Shown here: one piece after another, positions 36,074 to 45,252 of the stretch
Position numbering within the stretch: position 1 is the first letter of the stretch
Layout: each line of letters begins with the position of its first letter
From: Candidatus Sumerlaea chitinivorans
Lineage (GTDB): Bacteria; Sumerlaeota; Sumerlaeia; Sumerlaeales; Sumerlaeaceae
Direction of reading: 5' to 3'
NCBI GenBank assembly: GCA_003290465.1
Contig: CP030759.1
Coordinates: forward strand, 1,455,144-1,519,143
DNA length: 64,000 bases
Translations under genes and position numbers: made by a program
The notes under the pieces: generated by a model
Seen by the model: the letters and a program-made list of their open reading frames with translations, nothing else
Told to the model about the DNA's origin: nothing
The model's database searches: none

Positions 36074-37288
36074 TTGCGGACGGCTTTCTTTGACTGCTAT
36101 AACGGCGTGAGTGGCGACATGACACTCGGCGCACTCATTGATCTGGGGGTTCCCATTGCAGAGCTCCAAGAGATGGTCCGAACGCTTGGGCTCTCAGAAG
36201 TAACGGTGTCGGCAGAAACTGTTCAGCGATGCGGGGTGGCAGCAACACAGGTCCATGTCCACTTTCCTCATCAGCATGTCCATCGGCGTTTTTCGGATAT
36301 TCGGAGCCTGATCGAAAAAAGTCCGCTTTCCGATCGCGTAAAGTCTCAAGCAATTGCGTGTTTTCGCCGGCTTGCTGAGGCAGAGGCGCGCGTTCACCGC
36401 ACGACGATCGAAGAAGTACACTTCCACGAGGTCGGAGCGCTCGACGCGATCGTGGACATTGTAGGAAGTGTTTGGGCGCTCGAGCGCTTGGGCGTCGAGC
36501 AGGTCCTTGCCTCCGAGATTGTGACGGGATACGGCACCGTTCAGGCTGCACACGGAGAGTTGCCAGTTCCTGCGCCCGCGACAGCGTATTTGCTGGAAGG
36601 CGTGCCCGTACGCACAGGCCCTTATCCTCAAGAAATGACCACACCTACTGGCGCTGCAATTGTCACAACGTTAGCAAGAGAATTTGGTCCACTGGGAACG
36701 TTCCGAGTGGAACGAGTCGGATACGGCGCTGGATCGCGTCTGATCAGTGGGCGCACGAACTACTTACGTTTATTCTTGGGGGAAGACGTGGCGCCGGTCC
36801 TAAGCTTGGAGCGCCGGGAACTGCTAATCCTCCAGACAGAGATTGATGACATGCCGGGCGAAATGTTTGGCTTCCTTCAGGAGCGTTTGTTAGCAGCGGG
36901 CGCACTCGATGTCACCTTCGTGCCCATTCAAATGAAGAAGAATCGGCCGGCGGTCAGTGTTCAAGTCCTCACGGCGCCCGAACAGTTGAGCCCCTTGCTT
37001 GAAATCGTGTTGCGGGAAAGCACAACGTTCGGGGTAAAAGTTCTGCGGTGCGATCGTTTCTGCTTGCCGCGAGAGATTCACGAGGTGTCCACTCGTTTCG
37101 GCCCCATCCGTGTAAAAGTGGGCAAGTTAGGTGATAGAGTGGTTAAGGCAACCCCCGAATACGAGGATTGCCGACGCCTTGCCCTTGAACATGGAGTGGC
37201 CCTGCCGGAGATCTTCAAGATCGCAGACCAAAGCATTCAACAATGGCTCGAGCAGGAGTGGGCCAAGAACATTAGCGACACAGAATAG
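36074..37288 (+). CDS. larC: Nickel-pincer cofactor nickel insertase LarC
   Basis: 404 residues in one frame. The N-terminal half opens FFDCYNGVSGDMTLGALIDLG and holds the H-F-H-E-V-G-A-L-D-A-I-V-D-I-V-G motif plus a His-rich stretch (HVHFPHQHVHRRF), possibly for nickel. The C-terminal half begins E-I-D-D-M-P-G-E. LarC puts nickel into the dithiolated pincer nucleotide using CTP. In lactobacilli the protein is made by a frameshift between two frames; here it is continuous. The start is a TTG five bases after the larB stop, with AAGGAG twelve bases before it. Confidence 0.9.
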   Translation: MRTAFFDCYNGVSGDMTLGALIDLGVPIAELQEMVRTLGLSEVTVSAETVQRCGVAATQVHVHFPHQHVHRRFSDIRSLIEKSPLSDRVKSQAIACFRRLAEAEARVHRTTIEEVHFHEVGALDAIVDIVGSVWALERLGVEQVLASEIVTGYGTVQAAHGELPVPAPATAYLLEGVPVRTGPYPQEMTTPTGAAIVTTLAREFGPLGTFRVERVGYGAGSRLISGRTNYLRLFLGEDVAPVLSLERRELLILQTEIDDMPGEMFGFLQERLLAAGALDVTFVPIQMKKNRPAVSVQVLTAPEQLSPLLEIVLRESTTFGVKVLRCDRFCLPREIHEVSTRFGPIRVKVGKLGDRVVKATPEYEDCRRLALEHGVALPEIFKIADQSIQQWLEQEWAKNISDTE

Positions 37289-37304
37289 AAAGGACGGGTC
37301 TCAA

Positions 37305-38210
37305 GTGCGTCTCTACCGGTACCTATGGGAAGAAAAACCGTGTTTGGGCATCCTTGACGGGGAAGAGGTCATCCCCGCGGATACCATCTTTGAACTTGCA
37401 GGCTATTCGGCGCCCGAGGCCGTCCGGCATGCGGATCTAAAAGCGATTGCGGGTGCGCCCGACGCTGTGGTTGTTCGGCTGCAAGAGACCTTAAAAGAAG
37501 CTAAGCAGCGGGGGGTAGATCGCCACCTGCCTCGCGTTCCACTTACTGAGCTGCGGCCGCTCGCTCCGATCCCCCGCCCGGGGAAATTTATCTGCGTGGG
37601 GTTAAATTACCGCGACCACTGCGAGGAGCAAAACCTCGAGCCGCCCAAATCTCCAGTCCTATTCGCCAAATTTGCCAATGCGATCGCAAATCCCGGAGAC
37701 GAGATCCGAAAACCGCAAGTTACCAACAAGCTGGACTTCGAGGGCGAACTGGGGGTAGTGATTGGGCGAGGGGGTAAACATATCCCTCAGGCTGAGGCGC
37801 TCGACCATGTATTCGGGTACACGATCGTCAACGATGTGAGCGCGCGCGACGTGCAAAAGCAGGATGGGCAATGGCTGCGCGCAAAAAGCATGGATGGTTT
37901 CGCGCCAATTGGCCCATGCATCACCACAACGGATGAAATTCCCGACCCGCAGACCTTGGCTCTGCGCACAACCGTGAACGGCGTCGTGATGCAGGATAGC
38001 CACACGAGTCGGATGATTTTCAGTGTCGCCATGCTGATTGAGTTTATCTCTCGCTGCATGACCCTTGAGCCCGGCGATATTATCTCGACCGGCACGCCGA
38101 GCGGGGTTGGCGTGTGGCGCAACCCACCAGTCTTCCTGCAAGATGGCGATGTCGTGCGAATTGAAATCGAACGAATTGGCGTTTTGCAGAATACGGTGCG
38201 GTGGGAATAG
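37305..38210 (+). CDS. Fumarylacetoacetate hydrolase family protein
   Basis: 301 residues from a GTG at 37305 (AAGGA about ten bases before), which removes a tail that would overlap larC. Family features: the FICVGLNYRDHCEE start of the catalytic domain, the metal-binding D-F-E-G-E-L-G-V-V-I-G, N-D-V-S-A-R-D-V-Q-K-Q, and the end motif I-S-T-G-T-P-S-G-V-G. Members hydrolyse or decarboxylate beta-diketo acids in aromatic or sugar-acid breakdown, or hydrate 2-oxo-dienoates. Its place behind larBC could mean a link with a nickel-pincer racemase acting on a hydroxy or sugar acid, but this is only position-based. Confidence 0.9.
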   Translation: MRLYRYLWEEKPCLGILDGEEVIPADTIFELAGYSAPEAVRHADLKAIAGAPDAVVVRLQETLKEAKQRGVDRHLPRVPLTELRPLAPIPRPGKFICVGLNYRDHCEEQNLEPPKSPVLFAKFANAIANPGDEIRKPQVTNKLDFEGELGVVIGRGGKHIPQAEALDHVFGYTIVNDVSARDVQKQDGQWLRAKSMDGFAPIGPCITTTDEIPDPQTLALRTTVNGVVMQDSHTSRMIFSVAMLIEFISRCMTLEPGDIISTGTPSGVGVWRNPPVFLQDGDVVRIEIERIGVLQNTVRWE

Positions 38211-38226
38211 CCGTTACACGAGCTGG

Positions 38227-38778
38227 CTAATCCTTGATGAACTTGCCCATCGCGGGGAAGTCTTTTGTGTCGACAATTCTCCCGTTCTTTAGTCGGTAAA
38301 GTTTTCCGACACTAAAGTACATCCATTCCACCGTGCCGGCTCCCAGATCTCGCACGTCCTCTGGATCCCCATACTTCAGGACAAGGCGAATCTGATCGCT
38401 AAGAGGGATTTCCTCATAGCTCGCGCCCCGAAATACGATTTCTTTGCCTTTGTCGACATAGACCCAGGTGTACGGCGGAATAGTTTTCAGCTTCTTGTCG
38501 AAAGCGAGCTCCAACTCCCGGCGCAGACGAATTTGGCCGGAGGGCGTCCAAAGGACACGAAAAGCAGTCGGCTTACCGTACCGCTCGTAGACCTCGCGTT
38601 CCGGCGGCGTCAATCTCTTCGCGTCAGGCCATTTCGGGGACGGATAGAACACATTCACCGAGTGATCGAGGCGAAAGACAAAAAGATCCTTATCCTTACA
38701 GCCACTCCAGACGATCGCGCTGGCGATTAGCACCAATACGAGCCGGAAAAACGAGACTACCTTTGGATTCCTATGCAT
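38227..38778 (-). CDS. Putative lipoprotein with two YG-x-P repeats
   Basis: About 183 residues from ATG 38778. A hydrophobic segment ends in W-S-G-C, which is only a partial lipobox. Two related stretches follow: residues about 55-75 (YERYGKPTAFRVLW) and about 130-165 (KYGDPEDVRDL, then EWMYFSVGKLYRLKNGRIVD). The repeat of aromatic-G-x-P-x-x-V-R suggests a small beta-sheet module used twice, as in some lipoproteins of the outer-membrane assembly or GWxTD-like group. Function unknown. Confidence 0.65.
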   Translation of the reverse strand: MHRNPKVVSFFRLVLVLIASAIVWSGCKDKDLFVFRLDHSVNVFYPSPKWPDAKRLTPPEREVYERYGKPTAFRVLWTPSGQIRLRRELELAFDKKLKTIPPYTWVYVDKGKEIVFRGASYEEIPLSDQIRLVLKYGDPEDVRDLGAGTVEWMYFSVGKLYRLKNGRIVDTKDFPAMGKFIKD

Positions 38779-38902
38779 GACTCCAAGGAAACGCGGAACT
38801 TGGGCGGTCTTGCAATGTTTTTCGAATTTTGCTGGAAACCGCACAATAAGTCGTGGTTGGAACGATTGATGACCAAGGGAGAGGCGACGGCTGCATAGAA
38901 CC

Positions 38903-39142
38903 ATGAACGCTGAAGAAAGGCTGGCGGCAAATTTCTGTTGCCCGAAATGCCGTGGCAAGATGGCCACGACCCGCACGGTAAAGTTGACTCGCGGATTGCC
39001 GAAAATTTTGAGCCCCGGCGAAGGCCGGTACATCTTGGTCTCTTGTGCGTTGTGTGGCTTTACAGAAATGTATAACGTCTTGGCATTTCAAAAATGTGAA
39101 GAGCAAGTTCCCGAAGGTAAGCCTGTACCGCATCAACCGTAA
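38903..39142 (+). CDS. Small zinc-ribbon protein
   Basis: 79 residues with two cysteine pairs, C-C-P-K-C near the start and C-A-L-C-G about 35 residues on, the spacing of a zinc ribbon (COG3478-like). The small size and basic middle part fit a nucleic-acid-binding protein. The ribosome site is weak. It lies alone between a divergent lipoprotein gene and the cysteine-cluster gene. Confidence 0.65.
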   Translation: MNAEERLAANFCCPKCRGKMATTRTVKLTRGLPKILSPGEGRYILVSCALCGFTEMYNVLAFQKCEEQVPEGKPVPHQP

Positions 39143-39199
39143 GCTATTTCTAACCCAAGAGACTCGATCGATTGGAGCAACCTTCAAGAGAGGCGAATA

Positions 39200-40501
39200 G
39201 TGGTGACACCTTCTGTGGTGATCCATGTGCCGAGCGACCTTTCCTATTCTTGTCACCACAGCGGTGTGTGTTGCACTGTCTTCCAGCACATCCCTGTTGA
39301 CAGGCAGACCGCCGAGCGCATCGAGCACCTCCCAGCCGCCCCCTTTACCTCCGCCACGAAGGAAATTGAGCGGCCCGCCGACGCCCTAAGCTATCCAGAA
39401 GGATTCGACCGCGAGCCAGTCTTGCGTCGGCGTGCGGATGGCGCATGCGTGTTTCTGACACCGAACCACCTTTGCGAACTCCATAGCGTCGCAGGGCCGG
39501 AAGCAAAGCCCGTCATTTGCCGCGAGTTTCCTTATCTTTTCCGCAAGACCCCGGGCGGTATCTTTGTCGGCTTGTCGTTTGTCTGTCCGTCGGTGCGTAA
39601 CAATCGCGGCACCCCCCTTGCTGACCAGCTCGACGAGTTGCATGCACGTGCTGCGATTTCGCCCTACCTGCAGGAAATTGAAGAACCTCTCCCATTTACT
39701 GAACAGTTCCTTATCGACTGGGCAACCTACGAACACATCGAGACTTACCTTGTGGAACTCCTTGAAACTGCTACCTACCCCTTGGCGATCCGCCTCACCG
39801 CATGCCACGTGAGCATCAATATGCTGGATTTGTTTCTGAAAATGCAGTTAGGTCGCCCGGCGGTGGGCACGGTGGCTATTGCCGAGCCAAAAGTCGTTCT
39901 GCAGTACCTGACCGAAGCTCGGCGTGAAGCCCAGCGGCAGCGTCTGTGGTCAATTGCGTCCAAACGTGCTTCCAATGCACGCTCACGACGGGTGTTCTTT
40001 GGGCTAATTACGAGTCTTTTCAGCCTGCTGTGGCAGCAACAAAGGAGATCCGTCGCTCTTTGGCGAGTGTCGGGAATTTATCTAAAGGCGCTTACCGGAT
40101 GGGGTGCCGTGACGCTGCGTCCTCTCGCCCGCCCTGTACCTTTTACCGTAGTGAACCGTGTCGACTTGCCAAGCAACGGGCAGGCTGCGGACCTCTTGTG
40201 TCGGTATGTGCGGCATTGTGTTTTCCGCAAGGATCTTCTCATCCAGGGCTCCCTTCTCCGGGGCCTAAACCACTTGCTGCTAACTCTGGGACTCTTACGG
40301 TGGTATGCTGCGGGTGTGGCGTGGTGTGGCGAACGCACCACCCCTTCTGAAGAAGACTGGTCCTTAGCACTTCAGCACGTCGAGACGTATTTCGCACGCC
40401 ACTCTAAGCTTTTTGCACTTTTGGAGCGGGACCCAACCATTGCCACACTTTTGGATTCGTTCATGGCGCGACGCAATTACCCGTTTCTCGTGGTTCAGTA
40501 G
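39200..40501 (+). CDS. YkgJ-type cysteine-cluster protein (FliB-like)
   Basis: 433 residues. The N-terminal part has the cysteine cluster typical of YkgJ/FliB proteins: Cys18, Cys24 and Cys25, then C-V-F-L-x-x-x-x-L-C-E-L-H with G-x-E-A-K-P-V-I-C-R-E-F-P. These cysteines are thought to bind zinc or an iron-sulfur cluster. FliB methylates lysines of flagellin in some bacteria; many other members have no known role. The C-terminal 250 residues are mostly helical and not recognised. No flagellar genes are near. Confidence 0.75.
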   Translation: MVTPSVVIHVPSDLSYSCHHSGVCCTVFQHIPVDRQTAERIEHLPAAPFTSATKEIERPADALSYPEGFDREPVLRRRADGACVFLTPNHLCELHSVAGPEAKPVICREFPYLFRKTPGGIFVGLSFVCPSVRNNRGTPLADQLDELHARAAISPYLQEIEEPLPFTEQFLIDWATYEHIETYLVELLETATYPLAIRLTACHVSINMLDLFLKMQLGRPAVGTVAIAEPKVVLQYLTEARREAQRQRLWSIASKRASNARSRRVFFGLITSLFSLLWQQQRRSVALWRVSGIYLKALTGWGAVTLRPLARPVPFTVVNRVDLPSNGQAADLLCRYVRHCVFRKDLLIQGSLLRGLNHLLLTLGLLRWYAAGVAWCGERTTPSEEDWSLALQHVETYFARHSKLFALLERDPTIATLLDSFMARRNYPFLVVQ

Positions 40502-40656
40502 TCTGCTTAGTGGGGGCACCGCCGAGGAAGTGAATTTTTTGACCTTGACGTCGTCTATTCCCCTGGAACGAATCCCCTAACGGACACTGTGGCCTACCAT
40601 CTTGCCCAAAGGAAGAGGGGTGCCGCAGTGCGTTTTATTGTGCGTCTACGTGAGAA

Positions 40657-41157
40657 ATGACGACCGAACTTGCGATATTTTGGATTTTCGCTTCCTTGTC
40701 GGGCCTTGCGGCCGTGATTGCAGTCTTTGCCCGCAACATCGCAAATGCCGCTTACGCACTGTTCTTTTCGCTCGGTGCGATCGCAGGGATTTACGGCCTT
40801 CTTGGCGCGGACTTTCTGGCAATTACGCAGGTCGTGATTTATGTGGGAGGGATCGTCACACTCCTGCTCTTTGGTATCCTTCTCACCAACCGTTCCTTGG
40901 AAGATTTGGTTCGATCGGACCGACGACCGTACGTAGTGGGCGTCCTTGGTGGCGTGGGAATTTTTGGTATTCTCCTCGCTATCCTTGCAACCGCTCGTTG
41001 GCAGATTGAGCCCACCCCTGCGCTCGAGGGCACAACGGCAGCTTTGGGGTATCTTTTGCTGCAAAAATATGTGTTCGCTTTTGAGTTTTCCTCTCTGACT
41101 TTGCTGGCGGCGCTGGTGGGCGCTTCTTACCTCGTCCGGCGAAAGGAGCGCGATTGA
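40657..41157 (+). CDS. nuoJ: NADH-quinone oxidoreductase subunit J
   Basis: 166 residues with five hydrophobic helices. The family motif is seen in FLAITQVVIYVGGIVTLLLFG, whose glycines form the flexible helix of subunit J near the quinone-proton coupling site. It begins a run of five complex I membrane subunits. The 155 bases before it show no clear promoter, only paired TTGAC elements near 40540. Confidence 0.9.
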   Translation: MTTELAIFWIFASLSGLAAVIAVFARNIANAAYALFFSLGAIAGIYGLLGADFLAITQVVIYVGGIVTLLLFGILLTNRSLEDLVRSDRRPYVVGVLGGVGIFGILLAILATARWQIEPTPALEGTTAALGYLLLQKYVFAFEFSSLTLLAALVGASYLVRRKERD

Positions 41158-41161
41158 AGCG

Positions 41162-41500
41162 GTGGTTACCGTCTATCACTATCTGATTTTAAGCGCGTTC
41201 TTGTTTTCCGTAGGCGTGCTTGGGGTTCTTGCGCGCCGGAACGCAGTCGGAATCCTCATCTCCATCGAGCTGATTCTGAACGCGGCAAACATCAACTTCT
41301 TGGCATTCTCACGCTATGGTGCGAAAGTGCTCGGCATTCCAACGCTGTCCACGCCGGTAGCTTTGGACGGACATGTCTTTGCTATCTTCGTGATTATCCT
41401 CGCTGCATGTGAGGCGGCCATTGCCCTGGCCATCATCATCAATATCTTCAACTCGTTCGGATCCATCGAAGTGGATTCCGCGAGTACCATGCGAGGGTAA
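41162..41500 (+). CDS. nuoK: NADH-quinone oxidoreductase subunit K
   Basis: 112 residues with three hydrophobic helices. The second helix has the conserved Glu in SIELILNAANINF and the third carries AACEAAIALAI, both part of the proton path of complex I. It starts with a GTG four bases after nuoJ and is followed one base later by nuoL. Confidence 0.93.
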   Translation: MVTVYHYLILSAFLFSVGVLGVLARRNAVGILISIELILNAANINFLAFSRYGAKVLGIPTLSTPVALDGHVFAIFVIILAACEAAIALAIIINIFNSFGSIEVDSASTMRG

Positions 41501-41501
41501 G

Positions 41502-43622
41502 ATGGAGCTCGCATCGCTTCGGCCACACGTCCTGCTGATCCCGTCGCTCCCGATCGTGGGCTTTGCTCTCGTGAGTCTGTTCGGACGACGCCTCCCCCGC
41601 AAAGGCGATTGGCTGGCCACCGGGATCATGGGTGTTGTCCTGGGGTTATCGCTCTATGTTTTTTACCACGTTTTCCGTCAGGCAGCAGTTCATGCAAGCC
41701 TTCGCCTCGTCGTCCCGTGGTTCGACCTTTCCGGGGGCGGACGCGCAATGCCGATTGGCGCGCTGGTAGACAATCTGAGCGCGGTGATGATCGTCGTCGT
41801 GAGCACCGTGAGTTTCCTCGTCCACCTTTACTCGATTGGCTACATGCACGGCGACGCCAAGTATGTGCGGTTCTTTGCGGCGCTCCAGTTGTTTAGCGCC
41901 GCTATGCTTGGACTCGTGCTCTCGGATAACCTGTTCACCCTGTACATCTCTTGGGAGATCATGGGCTTCTGCTCCTACCTTCTGATTGGCCACTATTTTG
42001 AGAAGCCAAGCGCTGCGAACGCCTGCCTGAAAGCATTTATGACGACGCGCATCGGGGACGTGCTCATGTTCGTGGGCATCCTCATTATCTTTTGGAAAGT
42101 GGGCTCGCTGCGTTTTAGCGACATTTTCGAGGCGGTGCGCAATGGCACTCTGGCGGGTTCATGGCAGTTGTGGGCTGGCCTATTGCTTTTCGGCGGGGCC
42201 ATGGGCAAGAGCGCCCAGTTCCCACTCCACGTGTGGCTGCCCGACGCCATGGAGGGCCCGACGCCCGTGTCCGCCCTGATTCACGCGGCGACCATGGTGG
42301 CAGCGGGCGTCTACCTGATGGCGCGCTCTTACCTTCTTCTAACGCCCGAAACGTTCCTCGTAATTGCGTATATCGGCGGCTTCACAGCGATTTTTGCGGC
42401 CACAATCGGCGTCGTCATGGACGACATCAAGAAGGTGCTCGCTTACTCCACGGTCTCGCAGCTCGGCTACATGATGCTCGGGCTGGGTGTGGGTGGCTTT
42501 GTGGCAACCGGTTATACGGCCGGTGTTTATCACCTCACGACTCACGCCTTCTTCAAAGCGTGCCTGTTCTTGGGCTCGGGGAGCGTGATTCATGCACTGC
42601 ATTCGCAGTCGCTGTCCGAAATGGGCGGGCTGCGCAAGAAGATGCCGATCACCTTTGTGACCTTCCTCGTGGCTACGCTGGCGCTTACGGGGCTGCCGCC
42701 ATTTTCTGGCTTCTACACGAAGGATTCCATTATTGCAGCCGCAATCGAACTTGGGCTGAAGGAACCCAAGCACGCTCTCCTGCCGCTGTTTGCAGTCATG
42801 GCTGCGTTCTTCACTGCGTTCTATATGTTTCGTCTGATCTTCTTGGCCTTTTTCGGCACCCCCCGCAATCACCATGCTTTTGAGCACGCTCATGAGAGCC
42901 CGTGGGTGATGACCGTGCCGCTCATGCTCTTGGCCGTGCTGAGCATCTATCCCGTTGGCGGTGGAGCGGGAAACTGGTTCTGGAGTCGCAATCCAACTCC
43001 CTCCATCGAATCTTTTGCAGAGCATTACGGCCCCTCGACCATCGTTTCAAAGGAAGCGATGGAGCACGGTCCTCAGCCCGCGTTCGCGTCGACGCTCACA
43101 ACGTGGCAAAAAGAAGAAGCTGCAGGAGACATGCATGAGGAGCATCTTGCCCACCAAGCGCATCAATACGCGGTTGCTGCGAGCTTAGGAGTGTTCGCGC
43201 TCGGTGTATTGCTGGCGTGGCTGGTCTATATCCGGCGTTGGATTGATCCCGCGCGGGTGGCAGCTCGCTTCGCCTTCCTTTATCGGCTGCTGTGGAACAA
43301 GTATTATGTCGATGAATTCTACGCTTTGGTGGTGATTCGGCCTTTCCTTGCCCTCTGCCGCACAGTTGCCCGATTCGACCTGAGGGTCATCGATGGAATT
43401 GTGAACTTCACTGGGCTCTTTACACGATTTTTGGCGTGGCTTGTTGGCATTCACGACCGGGTGGTTGTAGATGGCCTCGTCAATGGCGTCGCGGACGCTG
43501 TCGCTGCGGGGGGCAAAAATCTCAGCCGGCTACAAACAGGCCGGGTAGGGGCATATTTGGCGGGGTTGACCGTTGGGGTGGTGCTGATCGCTGGATTTAT
43601 GTTTTGGATGATAGGAAGGTAA
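41502..43622 (+). CDS. nuoL: NADH-quinone oxidoreductase subunit L
   Basis: 706 residues from ATG 41502, one base after the nuoK stop. It is an antiporter-like subunit: LFTLYISWEIMGFCSYLLIG with its key Glu, the broken helix motif FPLHVWLPDAMEGPTPVSALIHAAT with the lysine network, and the Lys in KKVLAYSTVSQLGYM. The C-terminal part keeps the long lateral helix and last transmembrane helix that bind K, M and N together. A His-rich loop (residues about 540-555) precedes them. Confidence 0.95.
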   Translation: MELASLRPHVLLIPSLPIVGFALVSLFGRRLPRKGDWLATGIMGVVLGLSLYVFYHVFRQAAVHASLRLVVPWFDLSGGGRAMPIGALVDNLSAVMIVVVSTVSFLVHLYSIGYMHGDAKYVRFFAALQLFSAAMLGLVLSDNLFTLYISWEIMGFCSYLLIGHYFEKPSAANACLKAFMTTRIGDVLMFVGILIIFWKVGSLRFSDIFEAVRNGTLAGSWQLWAGLLLFGGAMGKSAQFPLHVWLPDAMEGPTPVSALIHAATMVAAGVYLMARSYLLLTPETFLVIAYIGGFTAIFAATIGVVMDDIKKVLAYSTVSQLGYMMLGLGVGGFVATGYTAGVYHLTTHAFFKACLFLGSGSVIHALHSQSLSEMGGLRKKMPITFVTFLVATLALTGLPPFSGFYTKDSIIAAAIELGLKEPKHALLPLFAVMAAFFTAFYMFRLIFLAFFGTPRNHHAFEHAHESPWVMTVPLMLLAVLSIYPVGGGAGNWFWSRNPTPSIESFAEHYGPSTIVSKEAMEHGPQPAFASTLTTWQKEEAAGDMHEEHLAHQAHQYAVAASLGVFALGVLLAWLVYIRRWIDPARVAARFAFLYRLLWNKYYVDEFYALVVIRPFLALCRTVARFDLRVIDGIVNFTGLFTRFLAWLVGIHDRVVVDGLVNGVADAVAAGGKNLSRLQTGRVGAYLAGLTVGVVLIAGFMFWMIGR

Positions 43623-43623
43623 A

Positions 43624-45252
43624 ATGTTCAGTACCCATTTACTAAGCTGGATTGTCTTCTTGCCCCTCGTGGGCATGGCGATCATGGCTTTGATCCCTGC
43701 GAAGCGAGGCGACCAAGCGATACGATATGTTTCCTTGCTGACGAGCTTCGCAGTCTTCGCACTAAGCTGCCTCCTCCTCTACCGTTTCTATCACCTACCA
43801 CCCGAGGTGCGTTCAAGCTGCATCGGGATTCCGGGGGCCCAATTCCCCGAGGGAGCGACCTCGCTATTCGAAGAGAAGTTCCCGTGGATCAAAGAGTACA
43901 ACATTTGGTATCATCTGGGGGCGGATGGCCTCAGCGTCATCCTCGTGTTCCTCACCGGATTGCTCTCCTTTCTGGCCGTGTTTGCAGCGTGGAACATCGA
44001 AAAGGCCGTTAAGGGTTTCCACATGATGTACATGCTGCTCATCACGGGCATGATGGGGGTGTTTGTGGCTCTCGATCTCTTCCTGTTCTACGTGTTCTGG
44101 GAAGTCATGCTCCTGCCAATGTACTTCCTGATTGGAATCTGGGGAGGGCCACGCAAGGAGTACGCCGCCATCAAGTTCTTCCTCTATACCCTTGCTGGTT
44201 CGGTACTCATGCTGATTGCCATTATCGTGCTTTACATGAAGTACCGCACGTTCTCGATTCCGGAGCTCATCCATCTTGCGCCATTCAAAGAGCATCTTGT
44301 TGTCGCGCATTTGCTGTGGTTGGCCTTCTTCATCGCTTTCGCAATCAAGATTCCAATGTTCCCATTCCACACGTGGTTGCCCGATGCACACGTGGAAGCC
44401 CCGACCGCAATTTCGGTCATCCTCGCGGGTGTCTTGCTTAAGCTTGGCGGCTACGGAATCCTGCGGATCAACTTCCCGATGTTTGTCAGCTCAACTGCGG
44501 CATTCCTTGGGCTGATCGCCCTGTTTGGCGTGATCAATATCATCTACGGCGCGTTGTGCGCGATGGCACAGAAGGATTTCAAGAAACTGGTCGCCTATTC
44601 ATCGGTCTCACACATGGGGTACGTTCTGCTTGGAATGGCCGCCCTCAATGGCGAGGGCATGAATGGCGCCGTTTTTCAAATGTTCAACCATGGTCTCTCG
44701 AGCGCGATGATGTTCTTGCTCGTGGGGGTGATTTACGACCGAGCTCACCACCGGGAAATCGAGCGGTTCGGCGGACTGGGCCTGCAAATGCCTCGCTACC
44801 TCACCCTTGCCATTATTGGCTTCTTTGCGTCGCTTGGTTTGCCGGGCTTCAGTGGGTTTATTAGCGAAGTGATGGTGTTTTTGGGCGCCTTCAAGGCAAA
44901 CTCGACAACCGCCTTTCCACAGCTCGGCAATGTTGTCTTCGACATGAAGTTGCTGACGATAATCGGATGCGCGGGCGTGGTGCTTGGCGCCGCCTACTTG
45001 TTGTACACTATCCAGCGGGTGTATCTGGGACCGCCGCGCAAGGAATACGAGGGATTTCCTGATCTTCAGCCACGCGAGTACGCAGCCCTTGTCCCACTCG
45101 GTGCCCTTGCACTCTTACTTGGGGTTCTCCCCCATCTGGCGCTCGACGTGTTCGGCGGCACGATGAACCAGATGCTGACGCTATGGAAGACGGAAGGGGC
45201 CGCGAGTTTGGCGACGGCAATCGAATTCTTTAGGAGCTTTGGGCAGTTGTGA
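43624..45252 (+). CDS. nuoM: NADH-quinone oxidoreductase subunit M
   Basis: 542 residues, antiporter-like subunit with LFLFYVFWEVMLLPMYFLIG, the FHTWLPDAHVEAPTAISVIL motif and KKLVAYSSVSHMGYVLLG. It starts one base after nuoL and its stop overlaps the nuoN start (TGATG). It forms one of the proton channels of the complex I membrane arm. Confidence 0.95.
   Translation: MFSTHLLSWIVFLPLVGMAIMALIPAKRGDQAIRYVSLLTSFAVFALSCLLLYRFYHLPPEVRSSCIGIPGAQFPEGATSLFEEKFPWIKEYNIWYHLGADGLSVILVFLTGLLSFLAVFAAWNIEKAVKGFHMMYMLLITGMMGVFVALDLFLFYVFWEVMLLPMYFLIGIWGGPRKEYAAIKFFLYTLAGSVLMLIAIIVLYMKYRTFSIPELIHLAPFKEHLVVAHLLWLAFFIAFAIKIPMFPFHTWLPDAHVEAPTAISVILAGVLLKLGGYGILRINFPMFVSSTAAFLGLIALFGVINIIYGALCAMAQKDFKKLVAYSSVSHMGYVLLGMAALNGEGMNGAVFQMFNHGLSSAMMFLLVGVIYDRAHHREIERFGGLGLQMPRYLTLAIIGFFASLGLPGFSGFISEVMVFLGAFKANSTTAFPQLGNVVFDMKLLTIIGCAGVVLGAAYLLYTIQRVYLGPPRKEYEGFPDLQPREYAALVPLGALALLLGVLPHLALDVFGGTMNQMLTLWKTEGAASLATAIEFFRSFGQL

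Noticed and set aside
40531-40572. TTGACC and TTGACG elements before nuoJ
   Set aside because: No -10-like hexamer lies at a suitable distance from either.
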